Positions 1-8,995 of a DNA stretch of 64,000 nucleotides are shown piece by piece. Each line of letters begins with the position of its first letter. The stretch's first letter is position 1. This DNA comes from GCA-002708315 sp964460905 (GTDB lineage: Bacteria > Bacteroidota > Bacteroidia > Bacteroidales > F082). The stretch spans positions 62,001-126,000 of the forward strand of contig CAYWRM010000004.1 in assembly GCA_964460905.1 (NCBI GenBank), given 5' to 3'. Under the pieces are notes generated by a model, which was given only the letters and a program-made list of their open reading frames with translations, ran no database searches and was not told the origin of the DNA. The position numbers and the translations under genes are program-made.

Positions 1-176
1 AGAGTGTGGTGGACAATGAAAATATTGTAAGTGAGACACTTGCAAATATTTTTTATGATCAGGGACATCTTCATAAAGCTATTAAAATTTATAAAAAATT
101 AAGCTTGAAATTTCCGGAAAAAAGTAGTTACTTTGCAGCCCTTATTAAAAAGGCTGAAAAAGAACTAAAATCTTAA
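1..176 (+). CDS. C-terminal end of a TPR-type protein (partial)
   Basis: An open frame enters from the left edge (codons start at position 3) and ends at TAA 174-176, giving 57 residues. The visible part contains the helix pair DQGHLHKAIKIYKKL followed by a KFPEKSSYFAALIKKAEKEL helix, which fits the last unit of a tetratricopeptide repeat protein. It is 11 bases upstream of secG on the same strand, so the two are probably co-transcribed. The function cannot be told from this fragment; TPR proteins are scaffolds for protein contacts. Confidence 0.7.
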   Translation, partial: SVVDNENIVSETLANIFYDQGHLHKAIKIYKKLSLKFPEKSSYFAALIKKAEKELKS

Positions 177-187
177 AAAATAGAACG

Positions 188-532
188 ATGTATATATTTA
201 TTTCTGTACTCATATTAGCTGTGAGCATACTGTTGGGCTTAATTGTATTAGTACAAAACCCTAAGGGAGGTGGTCTTGCTGCAAATTTAACAGGAGCCGG
301 TTCACAATTTATGGGTGTAAGGCAAACTGCCGATTTTCTCGAAAAAGCATCATGGGGTTTAGCAATAGCATTGTTGATACTTAGTCTTACTGCAACTATG
401 GTAATCCCAAGAGATTATGTAGTCGTTGGTGGTGAAAAATCAGAAATCATGGATAAAGTTGACGATATAAATAATGCTGCACCAATCGATTTTCAAACTC
501 TTCCTCCTAAAGAAGAAGTTCAGCCGGAGTAA
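188..532 (+). CDS. secG: preprotein translocase subunit SecG
   Basis: A 114-residue protein with two hydrophobic segments (about residues 2-22 and 53-73) separated by the family loop VLVQNPKGGGLAANLTGAG. This is the SecG arrangement: a small inner-membrane subunit that associates with SecYE and helps SecA-driven export. The length is typical of Bacteroidota SecG, with an acidic C-terminal tail ending PKEEVQPE. A strong hairpin terminator lies just downstream, separating it from groES. Confidence 0.95.
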   Translation: MYIFISVLILAVSILLGLIVLVQNPKGGGLAANLTGAGSQFMGVRQTADFLEKASWGLAIALLILSLTATMVIPRDYVVVGGEKSEIMDKVDDINNAAPIDFQTLPPKEEVQPE

Positions 533-554
533 GAAATACTTACTAACATAAACT

Positions 555-613
555 AAATGTCAGAATGTCATATCAATCCTTGGATTGGTGGTAACATTCT
601 GACATTTTTTTTT
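555..613 (+). terminator. rho-independent terminator after secG
   Basis: A perfect 14-bp inverted repeat (AAATGTCAGAATGT at 555-568, ACATTCTGACATTT at 594-607) is followed by an unbroken T run to 613. A second small hairpin (CAATCC-TT-GGATTG) fits inside the loop. It ends the secG transcript and leaves groES with its own promoter. Confidence 0.85.
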
Positions 614-676
614 GTCCTCTACTTTGGCATAGATTGTGACTAGTAAAAATTCAAGAATATAAAATTAAAAACTAAC

Positions 677-955
677 ATGGGAAAATTAAATATCAGGCCA
701 CTTGGCGATAGAGTAGTAGTAGAAGCTGCAAAAGCTGAAGAAAAAACCGCATCAGGAATAATTATTCCTGATACAGCAAAAGAAAAACCTAATCAGGGAA
801 CAGTTGTTGCTATACCCGATAATGAAAAGGAAAATCAGGTAACAGTTAAAGTTGGTGACAATATATTATATGGTAAGTATGCAGGTACTGAAATCGAGGT
901 AGATGGTAACAATTACCTTATTATGAATCAGGAAGATATACTAGCTGTAATTTAA
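677..955 (+). CDS. groES: co-chaperonin GroES (Cpn10)
   Basis: A 92-residue Cpn10 protein that caps the GroEL ring during ATP-driven folding of cytosolic proteins. Family landmarks are IRPLGDRVVVE at the N-terminus, the mobile loop EEKTASGIIIPDTAKEKPNQG, and GDNILYGKYAGTEIEVDG and the terminal NQEDILAVI. groEL starts 42 bases downstream, so this is a standard groESL operon. No CIRCE inverted repeat (TTAGCACTC-N9-GAGTGCTAA) is visible upstream, so HrcA control is not supported here. Confidence 0.97.
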   Translation: MGKLNIRPLGDRVVVEAAKAEEKTASGIIIPDTAKEKPNQGTVVAIPDNEKENQVTVKVGDNILYGKYAGTEIEVDGNNYLIMNQEDILAVI

Positions 956-996
956 TTAAGAAATAAAAGAATAATTAATTAATAAAATTTAATAAA

Positions 997-2637
997 ATGG
1001 CAAAAGACATATTATTTAGTAGCGAAGCCAGAGATGGTATTAAAAGAGGCGTTGATGCGCTAACCGATGCAGTGAAAATAACCCTGGGACCAAAAGGCAG
1101 AAATGTGCTTATCGACAAATCATACGGAGCCCCACAAGTAACAAAGGATGGTGTTACCGTAGCTAAAGAAATAGAGCTAACTGATTCAGTTGAAAATATG
1201 GGTGCTCAGATGGTAAAGGAAGTGGCATCAAAAACCAACGATATAGCTGGTGATGGAACTACAACTGCTACAATTCTTGCCCAAAGCATTTATGCAACAG
1301 GTTTGAAAAATGTAACTGCTGGTGCTAACCCAATGGATCTGAAAAGAGGTATAGATAAAGCTGTAAAAGTAGTAGTAAAATCATTAAACGCTCAAACTGA
1401 ACAAGTTGGCGATAGCAATGAAAAAATTGAACAAATTGCGTCTATCTCAGCAAATAATGACCACTTTATTGGCAAACGTATTGCTGAAGCCATGAAAAAG
1501 GTTAAGAAGGAAGGTGTTATTACAATTGAAGAAGCAAAAGGTATTGATACTTACGTTGATGTTGTTGAAGGAATGCAATTTGATCGCGGTTATATTTCAC
1601 CATACTTTGTAACCGATACAGAAAAGATGGAAACTGTTTACGAAAGTCCACTAATCCTTATCTACGACAAGAAAGTAAGTGTAATGAAAGATCTGCTTCC
1701 AATTCTTGAAAAAGCAGCTCAAACAGGTAAAGCACTAATTATTATTGCTGAAGATGTAGAAAGCGAAGCGCTTGCAACTTTGGTTGTTAACCGCTTGCGA
1801 GGTTCTTTAAAAGTAGCAGCTGTTAAGTCACCAGGTTTTGGCGACAGAAGAAAAGAAATGTTGGAAGATATTGCAATCCTAACAGGTGGAACAGTTATTT
1901 CTGAAGAAAAAGGTTACAAGCTTGAAGATGCAACCCTTGAAATGCTAGGCAATGCTGAAAAAATTACTATCGACAAGGAAAATACAACCATAGTTAGCGG
2001 TAAAGGTGATAAAGCAAATATTGAAGCTCGTGTTAAACAAATAAGAGCCCAAATCGAAACCACAACCTCTGATTACGATAAAGAAAAACTACAGGAAAGA
2101 CTAGCTAAGTTAGCAGGTGGTGTTGCTGTAATATATGTTGGTGCTGCCAGCGAGGTTGAAATGAAAGAGAAAAAAGACCGTTTTGATGATGCTTTAGCTG
2201 CTACACGTGCTGCTATCGAAGAAGGTATTGTTCCAGGTGGTGGTGTTGCTTTTATTCGTGCAATTGCCGATCTTGATAAATTTAAAGGTAGTAATGAGGA
2301 TGAAACAACAGGTATAGCAATAGTTAAAAGAGCTATCGAAGAACCACTTCGTCAAATTGTTGAAAATGCCGGACTTGAGGGTTCAGTTGTTGCCAACAAA
2401 GTTAAAGAAGGTAAAGGTGACTTTGGCTTTAACGCCAGAACTGAAGTTTACGAAAACCTTATCAAAGCTGGTGTTGTTGACCCAACAAAAGTAACTCGTG
2501 TTGCCCTTGAAAATGCGGCTTCAATTTCAGGTATGTTATTAACTACCGAGTGTGTTCTTTCTGAGCATAAAGATGAAAACGCAGCTCCAATGCCTCCGAT
2601 GCCTCCAATGGGCGGCGGAATGCCAGGCATGATGTAA
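997..2637 (+). CDS. groEL: chaperonin GroEL (Cpn60)
   Basis: A full-length 546-residue Cpn60, the ATPase ring chaperonin that works with GroES. Visible landmarks include TLGPKGRNVLID, the ATP-binding AGDGTTTATILAQSI near residue 86, the apical-domain GFGDRRKEML, VGAASEVEMKEKKDR, and the flexible C-terminal tail MPPMPPMGGGMPGMM. It is the second gene of the groESL operon and ends at a bidirectional hairpin facing the ClC genes. Confidence 0.98.
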   Translation: MAKDILFSSEARDGIKRGVDALTDAVKITLGPKGRNVLIDKSYGAPQVTKDGVTVAKEIELTDSVENMGAQMVKEVASKTNDIAGDGTTTATILAQSIYATGLKNVTAGANPMDLKRGIDKAVKVVVKSLNAQTEQVGDSNEKIEQIASISANNDHFIGKRIAEAMKKVKKEGVITIEEAKGIDTYVDVVEGMQFDRGYISPYFVTDTEKMETVYESPLILIYDKKVSVMKDLLPILEKAAQTGKALIIIAEDVESEALATLVVNRLRGSLKVAAVKSPGFGDRRKEMLEDIAILTGGTVISEEKGYKLEDATLEMLGNAEKITIDKENTTIVSGKGDKANIEARVKQIRAQIETTTSDYDKEKLQERLAKLAGGVAVIYVGAASEVEMKEKKDRFDDALAATRAAIEEGIVPGGGVAFIRAIADLDKFKGSNEDETTGIAIVKRAIEEPLRQIVENAGLEGSVVANKVKEGKGDFGFNARTEVYENLIKAGVVDPTKVTRVALENAASISGMLLTTECVLSEHKDENAAPMPPMPPMGGGMPGMM

Positions 2638-2664
2638 GATTTAGATCTTTAAATCATAAATATA

Positions 2665-2698
2665 AAAGCCATCCTTAGAAATAGGGGTGGTTTTTTTT
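2665..2698 (+). terminator. terminator after groEL (possibly bidirectional)
   Basis: An imperfect hairpin (AAAGCCATCC against GGGGTGGTTTT, with G-T pairs) is followed by eight T residues at 2691-2698. It lies in the 59-base gap between the convergent groEL and ClC genes and overlaps the last codon of the ClC gene. Confidence 0.7.
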
Positions 2699-4463
2699 AT
2701 TCCTGCGAAAATTCCTTAAGCAACTTACGGTATGTTGAGAAAATACGTGCCCGAGAAACAAATCCAATATATTTACCATCATCAATAACAGGAATATTAT
2801 AATGTCTTGTTTCCTGAAACTTATGTGCAACTTCCTCCATCGATTCATTTGAATTTATTACAGTATCAGGCATATACATTAGGTTTGCAACTTTAGTGTT
2901 TTCATATAGCTCCTGGTTAAAGATAATATTTCTGATGTCGTTTACAAAAACTAATCCGTAAAAGTTATTTTCATCATCAATAACAGGTATTATATTCCTT
3001 TCTGATTTTGCAACAACTTTAACCAATTCACCCAAAGTACTTTCTTTGTCAATGGTATTAAAATTAGTTTCCAAATGACTTTTAACGTCCATCATTTGAA
3101 GAACTGATTTGTCCTTATGGTGTGTAAATAGTTCACCTCTTTCGGCAAGATATTTTGTGTATATTGAGTGAGGTTCAAAGTACATTATTGTTAAATAAGA
3201 TATGGTAGCTGTAATAATTAAAGGTGTAAATAATTCATATCCTCCTGTAAATTCAGCAATAAGGAATATTCCCGTAAGAGGAGCATGCATAACTCCTGCC
3301 ATAACTCCTGCCATACCTACTAAAGCCATATTCTTCTCAGGAATGTTATCAATAGGTAATAGGTTTATTAGACGGGCGTATAAAATACCCGTTACTCCAC
3401 CTATAAATAGTGATGGAGCAAAAATACCTCCAACACCACCGCTACCATTTGTAATCGCCATTGCCACTACTTTAAATATTAGGATTAATGCTAAAAAAAT
3501 CAAAAGGTGAGTTGTGGAGGATGATGACCCGAATATATCTTCATTAACAAGACCATCAACTTTATTATTTATTAGGAGTTGTAAAAATTCGTAACCTTCA
3601 CCATATAACGATGGGATTAGAAAAATTAATAATCCAAGAGATATTCCCCCAATTATTACTTTTACAGATCTCAATTTAATTTTTTGTATTTTACTCTCTA
3701 CAAAAAGTGCTGTGCTTGTAAAATATAGCGAAACCAAACCAGTAATGACTCCGAGCCCCATGTAATAAGGCAAATGCCTTATATAGAAACCATCAACAAG
3801 GTCAAACGAAAACAGCACACCACTGCCCATTAACAAATAAGCAATTGAGGCGCCTGTAGCTGAGGCAATTAATAATGGTATTAAAGCGCCCATGGTAAGG
3901 TCAATCATCAATACTTCCAACGAAAAAATTACAGCGGCAACAGGAGCTTTGAAAATTGCTGCTATGGCTCCCGTAGCTCCTGCACCAATTAATATCATTA
4001 CTGTTTTACGATTAAGCCTGAACAGCCGGCCAAGATATGAACCAAATGAGCTTCCTGTAAGTACTATGGGAGCTTCTAATCCAACCGAACCACCGAAGGC
4101 AATAGTAAGAGTACTTCCTATCATCGACGAATACATATTATGAGATTTTATCCTGCCATGCTTTCTAGAAATTGCGTAAAGTATTCTACTTACACCATGA
4201 CCAATATCATCACGTACTATATATGTAGCAAAAATTACTGTTAATGATATCCCAATAAATGGAAAAGCAAGATATAGGTAATTCGAATCATCAAATACGA
4301 AACCATGTGTTATTAAGTAGTGTGTGAAAAATACTGTATTCTTAAGCAATACAGCTGCCAATCCACTAACTAGTCCAATAATTAAACTTAGTATCAACAC
4401 CAGCCTTTTCAACTTCACAGGATTGGCATTAAACTTAATAAGCTTTTGAAAAAGTGTCTTCAA
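2697..4463 (-). CDS. ClC-type chloride channel or antiporter with CBS pair (copy 1)
   Basis: A 588-residue membrane protein of the ClC family. The first ~425 residues are hydrophobic helices carrying the ion-pathway motifs GGSVGLEAP (with the gating glutamate), IFKAPVAAVIFSLEV, GGVGGIFAPSLFIGG and GMAGVMAGVMHAPLTG. Two CBS domains follow (about 455-585), which in this family bind adenine nucleotides and regulate the pore. The GSGIP selectivity motif is replaced by GHGVSRIL. The start is a TTG at 4461-4463; a -7 box lies 28-35 bases upstream and no in-frame ATG precedes it. It is a tandem paralogue of the next gene. Channel and H+/Cl- exchanger cannot be told apart by eye. Confidence 0.9.
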   Translation of the reverse strand: MKTLFQKLIKFNANPVKLKRLVLILSLIIGLVSGLAAVLLKNTVFFTHYLITHGFVFDDSNYLYLAFPFIGISLTVIFATYIVRDDIGHGVSRILYAISRKHGRIKSHNMYSSMIGSTLTIAFGGSVGLEAPIVLTGSSFGSYLGRLFRLNRKTVMILIGAGATGAIAAIFKAPVAAVIFSLEVLMIDLTMGALIPLLIASATGASIAYLLMGSGVLFSFDLVDGFYIRHLPYYMGLGVITGLVSLYFTSTALFVESKIQKIKLRSVKVIIGGISLGLLIFLIPSLYGEGYEFLQLLINNKVDGLVNEDIFGSSSSTTHLLIFLALILIFKVVAMAITNGSGGVGGIFAPSLFIGGVTGILYARLINLLPIDNIPEKNMALVGMAGVMAGVMHAPLTGIFLIAEFTGGYELFTPLIITATISYLTIMYFEPHSIYTKYLAERGELFTHHKDKSVLQMMDVKSHLETNFNTIDKESTLGELVKVVAKSERNIIPVIDDENNFYGLVFVNDIRNIIFNQELYENTKVANLMYMPDTVINSNESMEEVAHKFQETRHYNIPVIDDGKYIGFVSRARIFSTYRKLLKEFSQE

Positions 4464-4490
4464 AGTATGTGGTTATTGATCGTTAGTATG

Positions 4491-4498
4491 CAAATTTA
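4491..4498 (-). promoter_or_regulatory. -7 promoter box (TAAATTTG) of ClC copy 1
   Basis: An exact match to the Bacteroidota -7 consensus TAnnTTTG on the minus strand, 28 bases ahead of the TTG start at 4463. No clear -33 TTTG is seen at the expected spacing. Confidence 0.5.
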
Positions 4499-4589
4499 TG
4501 GAATTTCTTGTATGTTGTCAGTTTATCATTCTTGTCATAGTTAGCCCAACAACCTGATAACTTGACAACCCGAGAACATAATATCCCTC

Positions 4590-6362
4590 TTAATCCTCCG
4601 ACATATCCTTCAATATTTCTCTGTAATGTGAAAATACATTTGCCCTTGATACAAAGCCTTCATATTTACCATCTTTTAACACTATCAGATTATATTTACC
4701 TGAATGTTGGAATTTCCCGGCAACGGTTTCCATATCATCATCATGATGAACAATATTTGAAGGCATAAACAATAAACTATGTACAGCTGTTGTTTCGTAC
4801 ATCTCCGGCTTAAACATTATATTACGAATTTGATCTAAAAAGATAATTCCGTAAAAATTATTTTCACTATCAATTACAGGATATACATTTCGTGTAGAAG
4901 TAGCTATTATATCTATAAGTTCACCTAATGTAGCCTCGTGGTCGACTGTGCTAAAATCTCTTTCGATCAAATTGCCAATTTTCATCATAGACAATAATGC
5001 CCTGTCTTTGTGATGTGTAATTACTTCACCACGGTTTTTTAGCTGAATTGTATAAATTGATTTTGGAACAATCAATTTTGCCATTGAATAAGAAATTGTA
5101 GAAACAAGCATTATAGGAAGAAACATGTCGTAACCACCAGTAATTTCAGCTATTAGAAAGATAGCAGTGAGAGGGGCATGTACTACTCCGGCTAATAATC
5201 CGGCCATCCCCACCAGGGCAAAATTTGCAACAGGTAACTGTATAAACCCGAAATAATTAATAACGCTGGCGAAAAATAATCCGGTCATTGTTCCAATAAA
5301 CAATGTTGGTGCAAAAACGCCTCCAACACCTCCCGCCCTGAAAGTTAAAGATGTGGCAATCACCTTAAACAAAATTATTGCAAGTAACAGAAGAAGAGCA
5401 ATTGGAACGTTTTCACTGTATTTGTAAAATATACTTCCATCAAAAATAAACTCCAATTTACCCGACAAACCTTCATTAATTGCTTCAAAGCCTTCACCAT
5501 AAAGTGATGGAAGTAAAAATATCAGACCACCAAGAGCTCCGGCTCCAATTACAAATTTTAAAAACCAGTTATTTATATAATTGAATATTTTCCCGGAAGC
5601 AACATACATCTTAATAAAATAGACTGAAATAAATGATGTAAAAATGCCAAGCCCGATATAATATGGTGTTTGACTCAGTTCGAATTTGTGATCTATAACA
5701 AATGGGTAAAGTATATCTTGCCCAAGAAACATATATGATGTTAATGCAGCAGTTATCGATGCCACTAACAACGGTACAAGCGCCGTCATTGTCATATCGA
5801 AGAGAATAACCTCAAGTGCAAAAACAACAGCTGCAATTGGTGCTTTAAATATTGCAGACATACCGGCAGCAGCAGCAAAACCTAGTATTGTTACTAGCTG
5901 TTTATAGTTCAGCCGTAGAGCTTTGCCAATCATTGAGCCCCAAGCGGCTCCAGTAACAACGGTGGGGCCTTCAAGTCCAACTGATCCGCCAAATCCAACG
6001 GTGAGTGCACTTGTGATTAATGATGAGAATGTATTATGTTTTTTTATAATACCTTGTTCTTTTGAAATAGCGTAAAGTACATTTGGAATACCATCCCTTA
6101 CTGGTTTTCGCAGAATAAATTTTACAATAATTACTACAGCAAATATGCCTATTGCCGGATATAATACGTAGAGGTAGTTAGAATATGAGATAGAAAAGTC
6201 ACTGGTTAGTAATTCTCTAATATAGAACACAAGGTTTTTCATTATCACAGCAATCAAACCTCCAATAAAACCAATTACTATACTAAGCATTATCATTAAC
6301 TGATTTTTAGGCAGCTTATGCAAATTTAATATGGCTTTCTGTATTATTCTTTTGCGTTTCAT
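4590..6362 (-). CDS. ClC-type chloride channel or antiporter with CBS pair (copy 2)
   Basis: A 590-residue paralogue of the neighbouring ClC protein, with motifs GGSVGLEGP (gating Glu), AIFKAPIAAVVFALEV, AGGVGGVFAPTLFIG and GVVHAPLTAIFLIAE, then two C-terminal CBS domains. The frame is open for 20 more codons upstream, but I place the start at ATG 6360-6362 (MKRKRIIQK), because it aligns with the N-terminus of copy 1 and a -7 box TATTTTTG sits at 6371-6378, inside the longer frame. The transcript would then be almost leaderless. The region 4464-4589 upstream of copy 1 separates the two genes. Confidence 0.9.
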   Translation of the reverse strand: MKRKRIIQKAILNLHKLPKNQLMIMLSIVIGFIGGLIAVIMKNLVFYIRELLTSDFSISYSNYLYVLYPAIGIFAVVIIVKFILRKPVRDGIPNVLYAISKEQGIIKKHNTFSSLITSALTVGFGGSVGLEGPTVVTGAAWGSMIGKALRLNYKQLVTILGFAAAAGMSAIFKAPIAAVVFALEVILFDMTMTALVPLLVASITAALTSYMFLGQDILYPFVIDHKFELSQTPYYIGLGIFTSFISVYFIKMYVASGKIFNYINNWFLKFVIGAGALGGLIFLLPSLYGEGFEAINEGLSGKLEFIFDGSIFYKYSENVPIALLLLLAIILFKVIATSLTFRAGGVGGVFAPTLFIGTMTGLFFASVINYFGFIQLPVANFALVGMAGLLAGVVHAPLTAIFLIAEITGGYDMFLPIMLVSTISYSMAKLIVPKSIYTIQLKNRGEVITHHKDRALLSMMKIGNLIERDFSTVDHEATLGELIDIIATSTRNVYPVIDSENNFYGIIFLDQIRNIMFKPEMYETTAVHSLLFMPSNIVHHDDDMETVAGKFQHSGKYNLIVLKDGKYEGFVSRANVFSHYREILKDMSED

Positions 6363-6370
6363 TAGGGGTG

Positions 6371-6378
6371 CAAAAATA
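6371..6378 (-). promoter_or_regulatory. -7 promoter box (TATTTTTG) of ClC copy 2
   Basis: It matches TAnnTTTG on the minus strand nine bases upstream of the ATG chosen for this gene. It argues against the longer frame beginning at 6422. Confidence 0.45.
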
Positions 6379-6502
6379 GTAAATAGGAAGGTGTGTTTGG
6401 AAGTAATATGTATATTTTGCAATATATTATTTACGAAGTACTTTTTATATGAGAAAAGTGTGGTTAAAAATCGAATATTTAGAAAACAACTAGTAGGAAA
6501 TA

Positions 6503-7405
6503 CTATCCAAATATAATCCCCATTCCAAATAGTAATGTTAAAATCAGGGTTGAAAATGCTAATTTTTTAAGATATGGATCAAGCAGTTTTTTGTCGGTTA
6601 TTTTGTTGATTTCTATTAGTTCTTTTATCATTGTGGGAAATGAAATAACAAAAATAAACTGCCAAGGGTTATTATATTGTAATGCTATAAAAACCACAAG
6701 TAGAATCATAGCAGATGCAATTAAAATAGTATGATAGGTTTTCGAAAAACTATATCCAAGAGTTAAAGCTAAGGTTCTTTTTCCTGATTTACTATCATTT
6801 TTCATATCACGCATGTTGTTCAGGTTTAAAACGCCAGTACTTAATAATCCAATTGCTGATGCAGGCAAAAATATTTTCCAATCAAGACTATGAGTGTTAA
6901 GAAAATATGTTCCAGCCACAGCTAATAGTCCAAAGAATAAGAAGACAAATAAATCACCAAAGCCGATATATCCGTATGCATTGTTGCCAACCGTATATTT
7001 TATTGCAGAGGCAATTGCCGCTAGTCCAAGTAGGAAGAATAATAATCCTAAATACCAGCTTGAACCAAGTGATTCGACAATAAGCCAAATACCACTTATC
7101 AGTGATAGAATTATAAAAATTACGATCCCTATTCTCATTTCTTTAGGACTTATTTTTCCGCTTTGTATGGTGCGAACAGGTCCAACACGGTCTTTATTAT
7201 CAGTACCCTTAATGCCGTCACCATAATCGTTGGCAAGGTTCGATAATATTTGAAGAAAGAGTGTAGTAATTATTGACAATGAAATAACAAACCAGTTATA
7301 GATTCCGGAAGCTATTGCCAGAAAACTACCCATTAAAATACTTGAAATAGCCAAGGGTAAGGTTCTGAGCCTGAAGGCTGTTATCCAGGATTTAAATTTG
7401 GTCAT
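6503..7405 (-). CDS. menA: 1,4-dihydroxy-2-naphthoate polyprenyltransferase MenA
   Basis: A 300-residue UbiA-superfamily membrane enzyme that attaches the polyprenyl tail to 1,4-dihydroxy-2-naphthoate, giving demethylmenaquinone. The first aspartate motif is NDYGDGIKGTDNKDRVGPVR (about residues 59-78) and the second is NLNNMRDMKNDSKSGKRTLA, which together bind the Mg-diphosphate substrate. About eight hydrophobic segments surround them. It is the last gene of a minus-strand run that starts at menB; only six bases separate it from the gene upstream. Confidence 0.93.
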   Translation of the reverse strand: MTKFKSWITAFRLRTLPLAISSILMGSFLAIASGIYNWFVISLSIITTLFLQILSNLANDYGDGIKGTDNKDRVGPVRTIQSGKISPKEMRIGIVIFIILSLISGIWLIVESLGSSWYLGLLFFLLGLAAIASAIKYTVGNNAYGYIGFGDLFVFLFFGLLAVAGTYFLNTHSLDWKIFLPASAIGLLSTGVLNLNNMRDMKNDSKSGKRTLALTLGYSFSKTYHTILIASAMILLVVFIALQYNNPWQFIFVISFPTMIKELIEINKITDKKLLDPYLKKLAFSTLILTLLFGMGIIFG

Positions 7406-7411
7406 TTGAAA

Positions 7412-7765
7412 TTATTCTTGGTTGTTTTTAATTGATAAGTTAGCATACCAGTTAAAAGCGCGGAAATATTTTTGCCATAAAACATCACTTGATCCATATT
7501 TATTGTTGGCAAAAAAGTAGTCAACAAGTACTTCCCTTGTTCGGCATAATTCTCCCAAACGACCAATATTCTTCTTGTCAGTGATTGTAAAGTCCATAAG
7601 TTCAAGTGCTCTAAAAAAAGCTAATTGGCTGCGTTCTGGTTTGTTTTTGTTTTTCCATTTTATGGCTCTTTCTAATTCGCTTCCTACATTTGCCATTTGT
7701 TGGACAAAACTTAGCTCTTGCCATCTGCCATCTGCTAGTTCTTTATGATAGAAATTTGGTGTCAT
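7412..7765 (-). CDS. conserved hypothetical protein between menB and menA
   Basis: A 117-residue soluble protein without signal peptide or membrane segment, predicted mostly helical (for example SFVQQMANVGSELERAIKW and YFRAFNWYANLSIKN). I do not recognise a named family with certainty. It lies 11 bases after the upstream gene and 6 bases before menA, so it is almost surely in the same transcript. Charged helices and aromatic residues suggest a small helical bundle. A role linked to menaquinone synthesis is only inferred from position. Confidence 0.75.
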   Translation of the reverse strand: MTPNFYHKELADGRWQELSFVQQMANVGSELERAIKWKNKNKPERSQLAFFRALELMDFTITDKKNIGRLGELCRTREVLVDYFFANNKYGSSDVLWQKYFRAFNWYANLSIKNNQE

Positions 7766-7776
7766 AAGTTTGACAT

Positions 7777-8124
7777 TTATTTTTGCACAAGTTTGTTGAC
7801 AATAGCTATTATTTTCTTTTGAGTTTCTTTATCATCTACAGCCCTACTTCGGTTTCCCCATGATGGACGTAGATTAATCATCGAATCAAACTCAATAAAG
7901 TCCTCACCTTTATCATCAGGATAAAGATTTATTCCCCATAGATTATATTTCTCTGATCCATTTTCTAAAAGTGTTTTTTCTTGATCAGCATGTAGCTCTG
8001 CATCAACAACAATAATTTCTTTTTCAATATCAACAACTGCCTTTACTAAATCACCAAATCTATTTTCGGACATATATTTCAATTCTGTTATTGAAATTTT
8101 ATTCTTGATGTCAACTGTTTTCAT
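7777..8124 (-). CDS. DUF5674-like small protein
   Basis: A 115-residue protein starting at ATG 8122-8124. A longer frame runs to 8322 but would overlap menB by ~150 bases, and the family-like sequence begins only at MKTVDIKNKI. The core VVDAELHADQEKTLLENGSE, then WGINLYPDD, IEFDSMINLRP and GNRSRAVDD, matches my recollection of DUF5674, whose function is unknown. It lies between menB (49 bases upstream) and the next small gene. The acidic and histidine residues of DAELHAD could bind metal, which is inference. Confidence 0.75.
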   Translation of the reverse strand: MKTVDIKNKISITELKYMSENRFGDLVKAVVDIEKEIIVVDAELHADQEKTLLENGSEKYNLWGINLYPDDKGEDFIEFDSMINLRPSWGNRSRAVDDKETQKKIIAIVNKLVQK

Positions 8125-8173
8125 TTTAATAATATTAATTATTACTGATAGTTTGTGCTTTTTGCATATATCC

Positions 8174-8995
8174 TTACGGAAATTTAGGGTATTTATGAAA
8201 ATCCGGATCACGTTTTTCGAGGAATGCATGCTTTCCTTCTTGTGCTTCATCAGTAAGATAGTAAAGCAGGGTTGCATTGCCGGCAAGTTCTTGTATTCCA
8301 GCTTGTCCATCAAGTTCAGCATTCATCCCCAGCTTAATCATTCTTAGCGCCATCGGACTGCGCTTATGCATTGTAAGGCACCAGTCAACTACTTCATCTT
8401 CCAGTTTATCCAATGGAACAACTTTATTTACCATTCCCATATCCATAGCCTCTTGAGCTGAATATTGTTTATTCAGAAACCATATTTCTCTAGCCTTTTT
8501 CTGCCCCACAATTGATGCTAAATAAGAAGAGCCAAATCCAGCATCAAAACTCCCTACCTTGGGTCCTGTTTGACCAAAAATAGCGTTATCACTTGCTATT
8601 GTAAGATCACAAACAATATGTAATACATGCCCACCGCCAATGGCATAACCATTAACCATTGCAACTACCGGCTTAGGCATCGACCGTATTTTTTTCTGAA
8701 CATCAAGCACATTCAATCTTGGAATACCATCTTTGCCAATGTAGCCGCCTTTTCCTTTTACATTTTGATCGCCCCCTGAACAAAACGCTTTATCCCCTTC
8801 ACCGGTCAATACAATAGTATATATATCCTGATCTTCACGAAGCATTTCCATAGCAACAGCCATTTCAGTTGTTGTTGTAGGAGTAAAGGCATTGTAATAT
8901 CTTGGCCTGTTTATTGTTAACTTGGCTATGTGGTTCCATTTTTCGAGTTTAATTTCCTCAAAATCGTGTATGGATTTCCATTCTCTTGCTTTCAT
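8174..8995 (-). CDS. menB: 1,4-dihydroxy-2-naphthoyl-CoA synthase MenB
   Basis: A 273-residue crotonase-fold enzyme that closes the second ring of the naphthoquinone from o-succinylbenzoyl-CoA. Motifs are KAFCSGGDQNVKG (substrate loop), MVNGYAIGGGHVLHIVCD (oxyanion hole glycines) and FGQTGPKVGSFDAGFGSSYL, which is typical of MenB and distinguishes it from general enoyl-CoA hydratases. The start MKAREWKSIHDFEEI is at the usual MenB position. It is the first gene of the run menB, DUF5674, small protein, menA. Confidence 0.95.
   Translation of the reverse strand: MKAREWKSIHDFEEIKLEKWNHIAKLTINRPRYYNAFTPTTTTEMAVAMEMLREDQDIYTIVLTGEGDKAFCSGGDQNVKGKGGYIGKDGIPRLNVLDVQKKIRSMPKPVVAMVNGYAIGGGHVLHIVCDLTIASDNAIFGQTGPKVGSFDAGFGSSYLASIVGQKKAREIWFLNKQYSAQEAMDMGMVNKVVPLDKLEDEVVDWCLTMHKRSPMALRMIKLGMNAELDGQAGIQELAGNATLLYYLTDEAQEGKHAFLEKRDPDFHKYPKFP

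Noticed and set aside
560..676. CIRCE element upstream of groES
   Set aside because: The only inverted repeat there is the secG terminator; TTAGCACTC/GAGTGCTAA is absent.
4530..4580. Tandem repeat of CTTGACAAC/GATAAC type between the ClC genes
   Set aside because: Only two degenerate units are visible, and a similar phrase near 9056 is too short to call a repeat family.
8125..8322. Longer N-terminus of the DUF5674-like protein
   Set aside because: It would overlap menB in another frame and has no family-like sequence.
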